Assembly (NCBI RefSeq): GCF_027244095.1
Contig: NC_069660.1
Span: 285,470,863 to 285,534,862 of the forward strand
Direction: 5' to 3'
Length of the DNA: 64,000 nt
Source: Hemicordylus capensis
Taxonomy: Eukaryota > Chordata > Lepidosauria > Squamata > Cordylidae
A program made the translations under genes and the position numbers. Below, in pieces: positions 1 through 11,115 of the stretch. Each line of letters starts with the position of its first letter. Positions within the stretch are counted from its first letter, which is position 1. The notes under the pieces were generated by a model. The model saw nothing but the letters and a program-made list of their open reading frames with translations, had not been told where the DNA came from and searched no databases.

Positions 1-560
1 ACTAGCAGATTATCTCCATCATGTCCATTTTGTGAGTTTTCCAGAGCATCTGGCTGGCCACTGTTGATGGCAGATTGTGACGGCATGGGCCTTTGATCCT
101 TCTTCATATGCAATTAATTACAGCAAATCTGATTGGTCTGATACTGATGCCTATATAAATATGAATCTGGAAAATAAAAAAAAGCTTGATTGATTCAAAA
201 GTGATGGAAGGTAAGAGGAGAAAAGATGCATCTTCGATAGTTTACAAATATAGGCCTAACAAGCTCCTTCATCTGGAATCTGTTATCAGAGATGAAAGCA
301 ATAATTTCATCCCTTAATGAAGGGATGGAAAAATCAATCATCCATTTCTCATGAGCTGTTTGAAGGAAGGCGGATAAGCTGAAAGGATGTGTTTAAACAT
401 GCCAGATATGTTTGCAGTATCTCACACTATATTGTTCTTAGGTGCTCCCTGTAGATTATTTTGCAGATAGGGATGATGATCAGGTAAAGTATTTTGAGTC
501 ACAGAAAACACAATGTAAAATACAATTGCCACTGCTAGTAACACAGTCTTCTTTTCCTTT
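1..560. other. Intergenic sequence, no gene seen
   Basis: AT-rich non-coding sequence. Short open frames exist but have no recognisable similarity. No SINE box, terminal inverted repeat or splice-framed exon was found. Confidence 0.5.
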
Positions 561-816
561 TGGCACAGCAGGGAAGTAACTTGCCTAGGAAGCATGAGGT
601 TGCTGGTTCGAATCCCCACTGGTATGTTTCCCAGACTATGGAAAACACCTGTATCGGGCAGCAGCGATATAGGAAGATGCTGAAAGGCATCATCTCATAC
701 TGTGCAGGAGGCGGCAATGGTAAACCCCTCCTATATTCTACCAAAGACAACCACAGGGCTCTGTGGGCGCCAGGAGTCGACATCAACTCAACAGCACAAC
801 TTTACTTTACTTTAAG
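561..816 (+). mobile_element. tRNA-derived SINE with RTE/BovB-like tail (copy 1)
   Basis: The head is tRNA-like with a B box (GGTTCGAATCCC near 605). A family body follows (TTTCCCAGACTATGG, then the GGCAATGGTAAACCCCTCC block), and the tail carries GGAGTCGACATCAACTC followed by ACTTT repeats. At least four more copies lie in this window (9.35, 11.1, 17.5 and 41.5 kb). The tail resembles the BovB 3' end at 39.2 kb, which suggests a SINE mobilised by RTE/BovB machinery. The family name (tRNA-Sauria-RTE type) is from memory of squamate repeats. Confidence 0.85.
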
Positions 817-865
817 GAAAGATCGCCATATTCAAACTGGAAGAAAGCTCCTGTGCATTGAATAT

Positions 866-1010
866 TTTGTTTGTTTGTTTCTTATATTTCTATGCCACCC
901 TATCAACTCTTGGTGGTTCACAACAATAAAACAAGGTCAATTAATAAGTCAACAATAAAACAACCAAAAAAACAAAACAACCAATCCCCGACAATATAAA
1001 ACTGTTTAAA
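866..1010 (-). mobile_element. L2-like LINE 3' tail fragment
   Basis: A diverged copy of the L2 3' end on the minus strand: a T-rich run, then a cell like ATGCCACCCTATCAACTCTTGG, then CAATAAAAC repeats. No coding part remains. Confidence 0.45.
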
Positions 1011-1291
1011 ACAATTTTGGTTGGATAGAAGGAGCCATTTCAGCGATGGCTGCTTCTCTCCCAACGGCCATGGAATTATGAGAAAGGTTGGCAGGGTGGG
1101 GGGTGCTTTTCCTTTTATGCAATTAATAAAAGAACAGGAGTTCTACTAAATTGGGTACCAACAGAATCTCATTCTCTACAGCTCTCTGTGGGTTTGCAGT
1201 CCAATCCGAACATATTTAGGTTTGTGTGCCTAAGCTGACTGGCCTCAAGAAATGGAGAGGAATAATTCTGCATAGGATCAAACTGAAGGAG

Positions 1292-1736
1292 CAGGGGTGT
1301 AACTATAATGGGCAAAGGAGAGACAGTTGTCTGGGGGCCCACTGCCTTGGGGGCCCCCCAGAGGCAAATCACATGAATGACTCTCCCAGCCATGCACCCA
1401 CCTGGGATTTCTTCAGTTGTATTCATCATCCAAAATTGATGTGAGTATTAAGACCTGGAACTACCAGAAGAGCATGTCTTTCTCTAGTACCATTAAATGA
1501 CTTGCATCGTCCACAATTTACAAAGCCTTTTTAAAAATAATTTAGGATGATGTTCTATTGTGGCACATAGGTTATAGATAGATATAGATATAGATATAAA
1601 ATAAATTTTACTATGCTTTTTGTTACCACTATTCAGCCTCATTTAAGATTTCTGTACTTCATGAGCTGAGCTTCAGTTAGGGGGGACTATTTTAAAATCT
1701 TGTCTCTGGGCCCACTCCAGCCTTGCTACACCTCTG
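1292..1736. mobile_element. Non-autonomous hAT element with intact 8-bp TSD
   Basis: The left end is CAGGGGTGTAACTATAATGG and the right end is GCCTTGCTACACCTCTG, an imperfect terminal inverted repeat. Both flanks carry TGAAGGAG (1284-1291 and 1737-1744), an exact 8-bp target-site duplication as expected for hAT. Length is 445 bp. The interior has a GATA/TATAGA microsatellite and no transposase frame. It belongs to the same broad family as the elements at 2.2, 18.7, 33.6, 38.4 and 38.8 kb. Confidence 0.9.
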
Positions 1737-2149
1737 TGAAGGAGTACAATTTGGCAAGTATACGTGTGGGCCCAAGGACTGCCTGTCATTTACTCTGCCT
1801 TAAGACATGGTGATGGCCACTAGCTTAGCTGGAGGTTGGGGTTTGGGGGTGTTTTTTTAAAGAATTAGACAAATTTGTGGAGAATATGAATTTCAGTGTC
1901 TTTTAACCATTACAGGGGCGGGGGGGGGGAATGGAACTGCCATATTGAAAGTTCATGAGAATTGGTGAAGCAAAATGGCAAAAGGTACTCTGGCCTGTGA
2001 GGCACGCCACCTCTCCTCCGACCACAGCAACTCTTTAAAGCAAACAGCATTCATGCATGCAAAGCAAACAAATGAACACAAACAAAACAAATGGAGAAAA
2101 CGTATTAGGCAAGAGGAAACCCATACTAGGAAAGAGGTGATTTATGTTC

Positions 2150-2940
2150 TTTTTATTTTTATTTATTTATTTATTTGATTTTTATACTGCCCTTCCAAAA
2201 TGGCTCAGGGCCAGGGGCGTAGCAAAGTTGGAGTGGGCCCAAAGAGAAGATTTTAAAATGGGCCGAGAAAGACATGCTGTTCTGGTAGCTCCAGGTCTTA
2301 ACACTCACATCAATTTCGGAGGATGAATATAACTGAAGGAAGCCCGGGTGGGTGCGTGGCTGGGGGAGTCAGTCATGTGACTTGCCTCTGCCCCCCCCAA
2401 GGCAGTGGGCCCCCAGACAACTGTCTCCCCTTGCCCTATTATAGTTACACCCCTGCTCAGGGCAGCTTACAATTAAAACAAAACCATTAAAATCAGTTAA
2501 CAATTAAAACAAAAATTATAAAACAGTATAAAATAACAATTAACAATTAAAACATCATAAAACAGCAATTAAATAATCACAGCAATTAAAAAACCCTGAA
2601 AGCCAGATTACAACGATAAAAACCAATTACAACTACTTAAAAACCCTGGAAGGGCAGGCCAAACAGATAGGTTTTAAGGGCTCTCCTGAAGGCCAGTAAA
2701 GAATTGAAATTGCGGATTTCTGCCGGGAGTGCATTCCACAGCCCAGGAGCAGCTACAGAGAAGGCCCACCTCTGAGTGGCCACCAGACATGATGGTGAGA
2801 GAGACAGAGATAATATTGCACAGCAAGATGTGAGAACAACTCTGGATTGGCTCTGGCGCAGTGAAAGCGCGATGTCTCCTGGGCAAGTGCTCTTCCCCTC
2901 CCACTTCTCCATACTGCATCCCCCTGAGCACCCTGAAAAG
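2150..2940 (-). mobile_element. L2 LINE 3' end with ORF2 C-terminal remnant, interrupted by a hAT
   Basis: On the minus strand the 2640-2910 part translates to the typical L2 ORF2 C-terminus (RWAFSVAAPGLWNALPAEIR, then a LAFRRALKTYLF-type ending). After it comes an A/T-rich 3'UTR with repeated AATTAAAAC cells and a terminal ATTT run at 2155-2175. The 3' stem-loop cell (ACTGCCCTTCCAAAATGGCTCAGGGCAG) is split by a hAT element at 2212-2455. 5'-truncated and non-functional. Confidence 0.8.
2212..2455. mobile_element. Short hAT element inside the L2 tail, exact TSD
   Basis: Begins CAGGGGCGTAGCAAAG and ends TAGTTACACCCCTG. It is flanked by CTCAGGGC on both sides (2204-2211 and 2456-2463), an exact 8-bp target-site duplication of L2 sequence. 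Length is 244 bp, with no coding capacity. The insertion is younger than the L2 copy it splits. Confidence 0.93.
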
Positions 2941-3209
2941 CCACTCCTGATGGTGAAGGGTGAGGGTTCAGGCAGCTGCCATGGGCAGGCAATAGATCAT
3001 CCTTCTCTTTGCTCTTGCTATATGCAAGCCGCCCCAGTTTGAAAACTGGTGATTGAGCCAACCAGCTCTTTGGGAGGGAAGTGGAGGCTGGAGTTAGTCC
3101 TTCCCCTGCTCCAATTTCCTAAGCAAAAAGCTCATGGGCATGATTGATCTTTTGCTGACAGAATATCCATGATATTTTGCTGACAGACTATCCCTGGCAA
3201 CTGTGCATG
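2941..3209. other. Intergenic, unclassified
   Basis: Non-coding sequence between the L2 copy and a degraded Sauria SINE. It contains a short direct repeat (GATATTTTGCTGACAGA-like, near 3170-3190). No gene is supported. Confidence 0.35.
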
Positions 3210-3435
3210 CATTTATTAATATGCTTATCTCACCAGTCCCCAAAAATCTCTGGGCAATGTATATGCCCCCCCCCCCCCCCCCCCGCCTTCCGGCTTCTGT
3301 CTTTGCAACAACCTGTGAGGCTGGCTAGGCTGAGAGATAACTGGCTCAAAATTATCCAATGAATTTCATGACTGAGGGAGAATTTGAAACAGGGAATTTG
3401 CTGGTCCTTGTCCCACACTCTAACCACTTTCCCCC
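3210..3435 (-). mobile_element. Degraded Sauria-type SINE with poly-C insertion
   Basis: Diverged minus-strand copy of the Sauria SINE: remnants of the CAACAACCTGTGAGG, TAGGCTGAGAGATAACTGG and CACTCTAACCACT cells appear in family order. A run of about 20 C residues at 3265-3284 interrupts it. It is older than the copies at 5.8 and 6.95 kb. Confidence 0.65.
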
Positions 3436-5827
3436 TCTAACTCTCTTTTTGTGCATGCCAGTAGGATATTTCAGGGGACATCCTTTTAGTCTCCTTTTCC
3501 TTGTGAAGAGAGAGCACTAGATATGAACAGAATTTCTGCAGTCTCCATTAATTTAAAATGATATGCACTGAGCATGGGGAAGCCTGCAACTACCATGACA
3601 AAAGAAATACTGACAGGTCCGCCCAAAAGCAAACACGATGCTCTTGGAGTCCCTCACTTGCCACCCAGCTGCAAAACTCAGACTTCTATCTCCTCCTTGC
3701 TGACTACAGTGCAGGATCTGCAAAGCCCCATCCACGCTCCAGATGCCTTCTTACAGTCCACATGCTTGTGAAGGCGCTGTGCTCCTTCCTGGTGCAATCT
3801 TGCCCTCTGGCCACACAGCCAGTAAGGACCTCACACAATTTTTTGCTGCAGAATCTGCCAGCTGGCTCTTACAATCCGAGAAGGACCTCCCGCTACTTTT
3901 GCAGTGACTGTGGAAAGGGACACATTCTTCTACGACTGCAAAAGCTGCTCAGCAGGCGGTGCTGCAAAAAGCACACGAGGAGCCTGCTCAGTGTGCGGCC
4001 ATATGATAAGATCATGCAGTGAAGGTGTGAGGAAGCCTATACAAGTGTGTGGATTATGAGTAAGATAGCATTTGGACGGGGCAGATTAAGCTTTTTGCCA
4101 CCCCTAGACAAAAAGGCTTTTGCTGCCCTTTTACCTTAAACAAAAAAGGTTTGCCTTTTTAAAAAACAAGGTAAAGGGGGGAACTTTCTCCTAGCTCACT
4201 CCACCCTTGCTGTAGCTGCCGCTGCCCACAGAGAGGGGCAGCAAAATTTGAGGAGGGGCAAAATTTGCTGCTCCTCAAATTTTGCCGCCTTAGGCAAATG
4301 CTTACCCTGCCTCCTCGTTAATCCACCACTTCATTTGGAGCTTGTATAGGAGCTGGGCAGGTCCTGCATTTTACTATCATCTGGAAGAGCTCTATATGCT
4401 TACTGCCAGTTCCTCTCCAGCCTCCATTCAAGTAGATGGGGTGTTCAATGGCTAGTAGCCACCAGACATTATAGGCCATTGATGCTGATTTAAGCCAGCC
4501 TCTTCTAGCCATTAGGGCCTATAATGAAAACATCTTCAGCCATTATGGGATGCAGATGCTCAGTTCTAGAGTAAAAACTATCTCCTCACCTATATTGCCA
4601 TAACACAGATCCAGGGGTTAAAATGGCGAGTGCCTATCTGCAGAAGGCAATGCCAACTCTCTCAGCTTACTCATTTCCAGTTCAGCTACAGCCGAATGCC
4701 TATCTGCAAGGTGTTTACTGTTGCTAACAGATGGAATAGTTGCTTGGAATGTTTAATTCATAGCAGAACACGCAGCTCTTGCTCTCTGTAGCCCAGCTCT
4801 CATCTGATGATCATGATATAAATAAACAAAGAGATATTCAGAGAAAACAAATCACCAGTCCATCAAAATGCCTGATAAATTAGTTCAACAGTCTGGACTA
4901 CAGACATAGTCAATGAATCATCATCTTCACCCAGAGTAAATAAATTCAGATTAAGCCAAACTTGATTGAACCCTGTTGAAGTTTGGCACTGTTAACAGAA
5001 TGGATCAGTTTGAAATCTCACATTAGGAACACATAATCTCATAAGATTTATGACTGTTATTGCTCACCACATATGTTTCTAGGATACTGTTTGCTGTGTT
5101 AAGCAAGGGATGCTCAGAGTTTACAACGGCTGCTCAGCTGGTATATACTTTAATCTCTTTAAAGGCATGTGTACTTTACTTAAGCTCACACACTTTCAGA
5201 GGTGAAAAGCAAATTTTAACTTTTGTCACTTCCTTGATTACTGCCCTGCTCTATATTCCCAGTTTTTCCTCTGTTTATATCTCTGTCCTTTAATCCACTT
5301 TCAGATGAGAATTCTTGTAAACATATTTTGTAGCAGTGAAAGCATGCAACTACAATAGTATTTGTTGTACCCAAAGCACACATTACTTTCCCTCTCTGCA
5401 ACTAATTACAGCTTCAGGAGGGATCTGAGTTGGGGGATTAGTGGAAGTGCTAAATGTTACCCTTCCTACCTGCACTATGTCATGATCCAAATCACGATGG
5501 ATACCTTTTGAAAAAGAAAAAGAGATCAGGAGTTCAAATCATGGAATTCCCACACCACTTCTAGTTTGGCTGCATGGCAGTTGCTAGATTTAGAGACGTT
5601 GAAATGGTGCTACAGAGTTTTCATTACCACCATTATTTTTTATGACCCATTTTGATCTTTGGCCAACCCAGTTTTGCAGCAGACAAAATCCCTATTCAAA
5701 TGTGTATGTGTTTAAACAAACTCATTGTACACGGTTACAGCCCTGAAAGTGGATCCAGAAATCCTACCCTGGCATGTTATTCACTCTCAGAGGTGCACCG
5801 AGGTAATTCTGGAGCCTGGATCTAACA
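3436..5827. other. Gene-free stretch; possible old DNA-transposon remnant at 4076-4325
   Basis: No exon or promoter is recognisable. At 4076-4325 a low-complexity repeat has loosely inverted ends (CGGGGCAGATTAAGC on the left, TCGTTAATCCACCAC on the right) and internal AAATTTTGCC cells. It may be a decayed DNA-transposon derivative, but no target duplication was seen. The rest appears unique. Confidence 0.4.
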
Positions 5828-6055
5828 TTTTTTTAATTTTTATTTTATTTTACATTTTATATCCCACTCTTCCTCCAAGGAGCCCAGAGCAGTGTACTAC
5901 ATACTTAGGTTTCTCTTTCACAACAACCCTGTGAAGTAGGTTAGGCTGAGAGAGAAGTGACTGGCCTAGAGTCACCCAGCTAGTATCATGGCTGAATGGG
6001 GATTTGAACTCGGGTCTCCTAGTCCAGCACTCTAGCCACTACACCACGCTGGCTC
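5828..6055 (-). mobile_element. Sauria-type tRNA SINE (minus strand)
   Basis: Read on the minus strand it starts GAGCCAGCGTGGTGTAGTGG (A-box region). It then has a B-box-like GAGTTCAAATCCCC, the CCTAACCTACTTCACAGGG cell and a tail GGATATAAAATGTAAAAT. This is the hallmark SINE of squamates. Nearly full length, with a poly-T-side tail at 5829-5850. Confidence 0.9.
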
Positions 6056-6074
6056 AGAACATGTAGGTTCTTGA

Positions 6075-6648
6075 CAGTGGCGCTCTTACCCTTGGACTTT
6101 GGGACTGAAGTCCACGGCCTCCACACCCCCTACGGACCCCCAAATCCTTTTTAGTCTGTCCTGGGTGGTGTGGTTGCCATTGGCGGGCAGCCAAGTGTGA
6201 TTGTGACCTGTGCTGGGTGCTTTAGAGACAGAGGGGGGACAGAGGGGGGAGTGGGGAAAGAAATATGAGGGATGGGAATATGTTAAGTTGCGTGTTGAAA
6301 AGTTTCTGCCAATGTATCTTTGCATAAATATACCGGTTTTATAATCTTATGTTCTTACGAGTTCAGTTGCTGTTTGTTTTCTTCAAGAACCCACGTGTTA
6401 AAAATTGTGTGTGTGTGTGTGTGTGTGTGTGTAGGGGGATGATGCTTACCTTGCAGTGGGAGGTCATCCAGCTGTGGGGGGAGGTTCCAAAGGCTCCAAA
6501 GGTCCAGGCTTCAAAATTACCTAGTACACCTCTGGTTCTTGAGGGCACAAACACACCATCCAGGACAGACTAAAGATTATGGGGGGGGGGCAAGGGGTGT
6601 GGAGGCCCTGGACTTCAGCCCCAAAGTCCAGGGGTAAGAGCACCTCTG
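6075..6648. mobile_element. hAT-like MITE with long (~95 bp) terminal inverted repeats
   Basis: The left end (CAGTGGCGCTCTTACCCTTG) pairs with the right end read in reverse (CAGAGGTGCTCTTACCCCTG). Similarity continues for about 95 bp, through the CTCCACACCCC and TAGTCTGTCCTGG cells. The interior has a (TG)n run at about 6406-6433 and no transposase. No matching target duplication was found (GTTCTTGA versus CTCCCTCC), so the site may have decayed or been rearranged. Its ends resemble those of the 46.25-46.86 kb element. Confidence 0.75.
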
Positions 6649-6952
6649 CTCCCTCCCTCCACTGCACTGCTCTTGGTTACGGCAGCGTTGGTCTGCAACC
6701 GCTGTAACCCTGATGGCAGGCACTTCCATGATTGACAGCTTGGATCATCCCAGGTTGCCGATCACAGAAGCCACCACCATCACAGTATTTGCCTCTTCAG
6801 GCAAATGCTGACAACACTGTAAGCAGTGCTGTGGAGGGGGTGACATGCCAGGGTAGGGCTTCTGGATCTGCTCTCAGTGCTGTAACTGTATACAGTGGGT
6901 TTTTTGTGTGTGTTTTAGAAAGTCTGAGCAGGTATATAAAAAGAACAGGGAA
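6649..6952. other. Intergenic, nothing recognised
   Basis: About 300 bp between a hAT-like MITE and a Sauria SINE. No repeat cell, exon or promoter was recognised. Confidence 0.35.
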
Positions 6953-7156
6953 CCAGCGTGGTGTAGTGGTTAGAGTGCTGGACTAGGACCGGGGAGACCC
7001 GAGTTCAATTCCCCATTCAGCCATGAAAACTAGCTGGGTGACTCTGGGCCAGTCACTTCTCTCTCAGCCTAACCTACTTCACAGGGTTGTTGTGAAAGAA
7101 ACTCAAGTATGTAGTACACCGCTCTGGGCTCCTTGGAGGAAGAGTGGGATATAAAT

Positions 7157-7188
<32 letters not shown>

Positions 7189-7189
7189 T
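6953..7189 (+). mobile_element. Sauria-type tRNA SINE with (AAT)n tail
   Basis: Full-length copy. The A box lies in CAGCGTGGTGTAGTGGTTAG, and the B box is at GAGTTCAATTCCCC. The conserved body CCTAACCTACTTCACAGGG and the tail GGATATAAATGTAATAAT expand into an AAT microsatellite (about 7159-7189). Confidence 0.93.
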
Positions 7190-7239
7190 TGTTATGGGAT
7201 GGCTAACAAATGGTGGTGGTGGTATTTTTATCATCATCA

Positions 7240-7724
7240 TCTATATATTTAATTCTCTTAGCTGGCATGCGTGCCCAGGATTTGGCGGCAGAACTCTCGC
7301 GACACGCTGTGAAAGTTCCGGCATTAATAATGGAGGCGGCCCGGCCCAGCCAAGTGAGGAGGGAGAAGAGGAGGAAGAAAGCAGCAGTGGTGGGGGGGGC
7401 GGGGGAGAAAAAAGAGGCGACTGCAGACGGATGGGGGAAAGAAAAAAGCGGCGGCAGGCAGATGGCAGGGGGAGAGAAAAACGACGGCGGTGGGTGGATG
7501 GGGGAAGAGAAAAGTGGTGGCGGTGGCATTGGCAGCGGCCAGATGGAAGAGGAGAAAAAACTGTGGTGGTGGGTGGACAGACGGGAGGGGGAAAAAAGCA
7601 GCGGCAGGCAGGTGGGAGAAAGTGGCGGCGGGCGGGTGGGAGAAACCGGCGGTGGGCAGGTGGGCTTGGTGGGGGGGAGCCGGGGGGACTAGAGGCACAG
7701 ATGGTCTGCGCCTGGTTCAGCTAG
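7240..7724 (+). mobile_element. Non-autonomous Helitron with GC-rich interior (copy 1)
   Basis: Begins TCTATATATTTAATTCTCTT directly after an A (7239) and ends CTAG directly before a T (7725), the A|T insertion rule of Helitrons. Upstream of CTAG is a hairpin, AGGC-CAGA / TCTG-GCCT (7693-7713), the classical 3' subterminal structure. The 485-bp element has no Rep/helicase. Its interior is a purine/GGC-rich minisatellite-like tract with cells such as GGCGGGCGGGTGGGAGAAA. Long open frames here are low-complexity artefacts. A sister copy lies at 12909-13270. Confidence 0.82.
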
Positions 7725-7984
7725 TTGTTGTTGTTGTTATTCCATGTTCCCACCTGGAAAAGCAGGGAGAAGCTGCTGCCATAGACATTTGTACATTTTG
7801 CTGTGACTCTCATGAAGATTGCCAGTGTAATGCCCAGGACAACTAACACAGTTTCCCCCCCATCTTCAGCATCCAGGATCTAGAACACTTTAACAATGTT
7901 TAACTGGTTTGGTTCAACTTTAAGAACATAGGCACAGAAATGGTGATCTAGTAATTTTTTAAAAGTACGGTTTGTTTCATAATA

Positions 7985-8878
7985 GTGAAATTGGCTGGAT
8001 TGGTAGCTGCTTGCTTTGAAGAGGTCCAGCTACTCCAGCCTCTCTGCAAGGACACAGCCCCTCTTCCCCCCTCATATCACCACAGCATGTGGGCCAGTAC
8101 TTGTAGGCCTGAGCTTCTTATCTCAAAGCAATCTTCTCCAAATGTGGAGAGTTTCTATTTAGTCAAAGAGGCCGACATTCAGACTACTGCTGTGCTTGGG
8201 CAAACAAGTTGTACTAGTGCAAAGATGTTGTGTTCACCAGATGCACTCAGTCAAGATCTTGCACTCCAGACTAGGATTGCACAAGCACAAATATGTTTGT
8301 GCTTGCACAAGAAGGCCACACGCCTCTTGTGAGACCTCTTCCTTGCTCATTTCCCAGGGAACCTTTGCTCAAGAGCACCAGAACACAACTTCAAGCATTC
8401 CCACAACTTGGCACAGCTATGTGACTGCCTTGCATGGGCACAACTCTGTTCATTGCTCAAGCACAGCATTAGTTGTAGGGGAGAATTTGAGTCAACCCCT
8501 TATTTAGCAGAGGAACCCAGTTGGATAAGAACAGAGCTCACAATTTTTTATGGGCTAAAACAAGTAAAGGTTTGTGTAAAGGAGTTACAAACTTTAATTT
8601 AAAAGCTTGCATCCTGTACTAGAAGAAGAAGGAACAGGGAGAACAAAGAAGAACTGAGTGTCCTAAGAGTATCAGTCTACCACTAGCAAGAGAATTAGAG
8701 CAGTGAAACAAGAGCAAAGAAAGAACAAGGGAGCAGTCCTATACTCTCTACTTGTCCACTTGTCCCTAGTGGCCAATAGGAGTTATTGGGGTTAAGAGTA
8801 TAAAGTCACATCTCCAACATTCGTCTGGATGTCAGCCCAATAAAATTATAATATATAAGATGAGATGAGATGAGATGT
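7985..8878. other. Intergenic, unclassified
   Basis: No gene is supported apart from chance open frames. The 8600-8840 part has a TATA-like and an AATAAA-like cell but no identifiable ends. A short GAGAT tandem run sits at about 8858-8877. Confidence 0.35.
8277..8310. repeat. Perfect 15-bp-arm hairpin
   Basis: TTGCACAAGCACAAA (8277-8291) and TTTGTGCTTGCACAA (8296-8310) are exact reverse complements around a 4-base loop. The surrounding 8.0-8.5 kb is otherwise unclassified, so this may be the core of an old MITE. Confidence 0.6.
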
Positions 8879-9130
8879 CATCTTTATTTATTAGCTGCCC
8901 CATAACAAATTGTTCTCTGGGTGGCTTACAACACAACATTAAAACATGAAATAAAAACATACAACAAATTAAAAAATAACAGACCCAAAATAAGTGTGTG
9001 TGGGGGGGGAGAAAATACAATACACAATTCAAAACGATTTAAAAGACATTTTAAAAAAATCAGTTAAAATCAGATCAAAATTTAAAAGGCCTGAGTGAAC
9101 AAAAAGGTCTTCACCTATTTAAACAGGTGA
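8879..9130 (-). mobile_element. L2 LINE 3'UTR fragment
   Basis: Minus-strand L2 3' tail: TTTATTTATTAGCTGCCCCA, then the GGGTGGCTTACAACACAACATT cell, then AATTAAAA-type repeats. No coding region is retained. Confidence 0.65.
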
Positions 9131-9215
9131 AGTTTAATTTAAACCCCAAGAACATTCAATGATTTCACCAAATTATTTCACATTTACTTGGTTGAGCTGT
9201 TTGAAATCAGAGGTA

Positions 9216-9345
9216 TTCATCCTACATGAATCTTGCCCTTCCTCCAGAAATCTCAGGGCAAAGTAGATTGGATGATGCAATTTTATTCTCACAACTCGAC
9301 TAAGCAGGTGAGGTGAAAACAGTGTTACTGGCCTTGGGTCACCTA
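9216..9345 (-). repeat. Degraded SINE segment, also present at 10982
   Basis: The segment CATCCTACATGAATCTTGCC through AGCAGGTGAGGTGAAAAC and GGGTCACCTAAA matches 10982-11105 almost base for base. It looks like part of a Sauria-type SINE body (TCCAGAAATCTCAGGGCAAA region). Both copies are followed by the same second SINE. Confidence 0.6.
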
Positions 9346-9568
9346 AAGGTAAAGTGGGCCGTCAAGTCAATTTCAACTCTTGGCGCCCACAGAGCCCTGT
9401 GGTTTTCTTTGGTAGAATACAGGAGGGGTTTACCATTGCCATCTCCCATGCAACATGAGATGATGCCTTTCAGCATCTTCCTATATCGCTGCTGCCCGAT
9501 ATAGTACCAGCGGGGATTCAAACCATCAACCTTCTGCTTGTTAGTCAAGCATTTCCCCACTGCACCAC
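9346..9568 (-). mobile_element. tRNA-derived SINE with RTE-like tail (copy 2)
   Basis: Minus-strand copy of the family at 561. The tail cell GCCGTCAAGTCAATTTCAAC comes first, then GGAGGGGTTTACCATTGCC, then the B-box region AGCGGGGATTCAAACC. The TTTCCCAGACTATGG body cell is deleted relative to copy 3. Confidence 0.85.
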
Positions 9569-10349
9569 TTAAGGAGTTTAAACCCCTCTCTCCAATGCTG
9601 GCTCTTCAGCCATGCACAACACGTTGCATAACATTTTATTCTTTAAAAGGATCAGCCAGCTTTTATAATTCAGTGGATTGTCTGCTGTAATTTTCTTAGG
9701 CTGGTATGAGATACCAGCAGCTACATGACTGATATCCCCAGCTGGAAAAGCCTACACTGATCTCTCAAGTCGACTCTGTAAAAAGACAGGAGCTTAATCG
9801 TGGACTTGCAGAATTTGGTCCCGCTGTGATCCTTGGCTGGACTTTGCCCTTCTCATGTTGAGTTTCAATCTTCAAGTCCTCTTTCTACTGCAGGCCCTTG
9901 GAAAGGTCTTTGAAGGCACTACATAGCGACCTCCCCCAACGCTGCAATCCAGACTACTACAGCTCCCTTTCTCCAATTAAAAAAAGAGCAGACACCATCT
10001 CCTAAAGTAAAAGCAAATAAACTAGGGTTTGTTTGTTTTTTAACATCTATGATCTCACTCTTTAAACAGTGCAAGCAGCTTGAGCAACAGGTTCAATAGC
10101 AATAAATCTTTTCCAACATAGTTATTTTTATTTTCCCAGTCCTAAATATCTTTGCTTGGAACTAATCACTTTGGATTTCAATGAAACCAACTTCTACCTC
10201 AGAAAACCTAGCTTTTCCTCCTACCTTGCTTCCATCCAATCATTTCTACCCAGGTTTTCCTCTTACCTTGCTTCCACACAACTGAAAATGGGAGCATACA
10301 CAGCTCCCAAACCTGGGAAGAACACCATTTTTGGTTGTGTAAATGACCT
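9569..10349. other. Intergenic with a partial tandem duplication at 10210-10285
   Basis: No gene is supported. At 10210-10285 a cell of about 45 bp (TTTTCCTCCTACCTTGCTTC) occurs twice with small changes. The remainder is AT-rich unique sequence. Confidence 0.35.
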
Positions 10350-10796
10350 CATTATGTTCAGTGCATGTAAAAGCAATGTATAGTGTGCACATGTACAGAT
10401 CTGTACACACATAGTTATTTACATATTATGTCCAATGCATATACAAAAGTACACTATCTATACCATGTATTTGAAAAGGCCTGTGCCCAGATTCAGTTTT
10501 AAATGAACACATGTGCAGTCAGTCACACAAAAATGTGTATATGTGTACAGATATCTGTATGCATGAACCATATATTGGCCTGATTCACATAATTTTGAAT
10601 CTAGGTTTAAACTCAGTAACCGACATCATCATGAGCATGTGGATTACCAATGTCGGCTTGTGTCCTGAGATAAATCTAAGATTCCCACCTTGGCATGGGT
10701 TCAACTTAACACAATCATGCTAATGTCAATTACTAACTTTAAACCTAGATCCATACGATTGTGTGAATCAGGCCAATGTCTGAATAAGGCTCTATT
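10350..10796. mobile_element. Decayed MITE containing a second MITE
   Basis: The right end (CCAATGTCTGAATAAGGCTC) is an inverted match to the family end GCCCTATTCAGACAYTA seen at 29753. The interior cell GCCCAGATTCAGTTTTAAAT also occurs in the 29.75-kb element. The left boundary is approximate. A separate palindromic element (10575-10776) sits inside it. Confidence 0.55.
10575..10776. mobile_element. Palindromic MITE (TTGGCCTGATTCAC ends)
   Basis: Terminal inverted repeats of at least 40 bp: the left reads TTGGCCTGATTCACATAATT and the right, reversed, reads TTGGCCTGATTCACACAATC. Both continue into GATCTAGGTTTAAA-like and GTAAYYGACAT cells. Length is 202 bp, with no coding capacity. The superfamily is unclear because no convincing target duplication was found. 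Confidence 0.8.
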
Positions 10797-10981
10797 TAAG
10801 AGCCAAACTAGATATGACAGTAGGAGATCTGAAACTGATTCGGAAGCCCTGCAGTTTATTTAAGCGACAAATGTAGCCATGGATCAAGGTCATTCTGCTG
10901 GAGGGTGGTGAAGTTAACCCTTTACCCACGGCACTGAGTGACTCACACTTCTAGAGCTACTGTTTAATGTAAAGTGTGCCA

Positions 10982-11115
10982 TCATCCTACATGAATCTTG
11001 CCTTCCCTCCAGAAATCTCAGGGCAAAGTAGATTGGATGATGCAATTTTATTCTCACAACTCAACTAAGCAGGTTAGGTGAAAACAGGCCTAGGGTCACC
11101 TAAAACAGGCCTAGG
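10982..11115 (-). repeat. Second copy of the 9216 SINE segment
   Basis: Nearly identical to 9216-9345, from CATCCTACATGAATCTTGCC onward. It has an extra local duplication of ACAGGCCTAGGGT (about 11084 and 11104), which could be a target duplication or slippage at the junction with the next SINE. Confidence 0.6.

Noticed and set aside
560-958. 132-codon frame over the first SINE
   Set aside because: It translates the SINE body; the same peptide fragments appear at every copy of the family.
7194-7846. Several overlapping open frames of 100-176 codons on both strands (Gly/Arg- and Pro-rich)
   Set aside because: They lie on the low-complexity GGC/purine-rich interior of a Helitron; all frames stay open because of composition, and no domain or start context supports a protein.
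8600-8850. Possible second LTR-like segment (TATA-like and AATAAA cells)
   Set aside because: No recognisable termini, partner copy or flanking duplication; AT-rich sequence gives such cells by chance.
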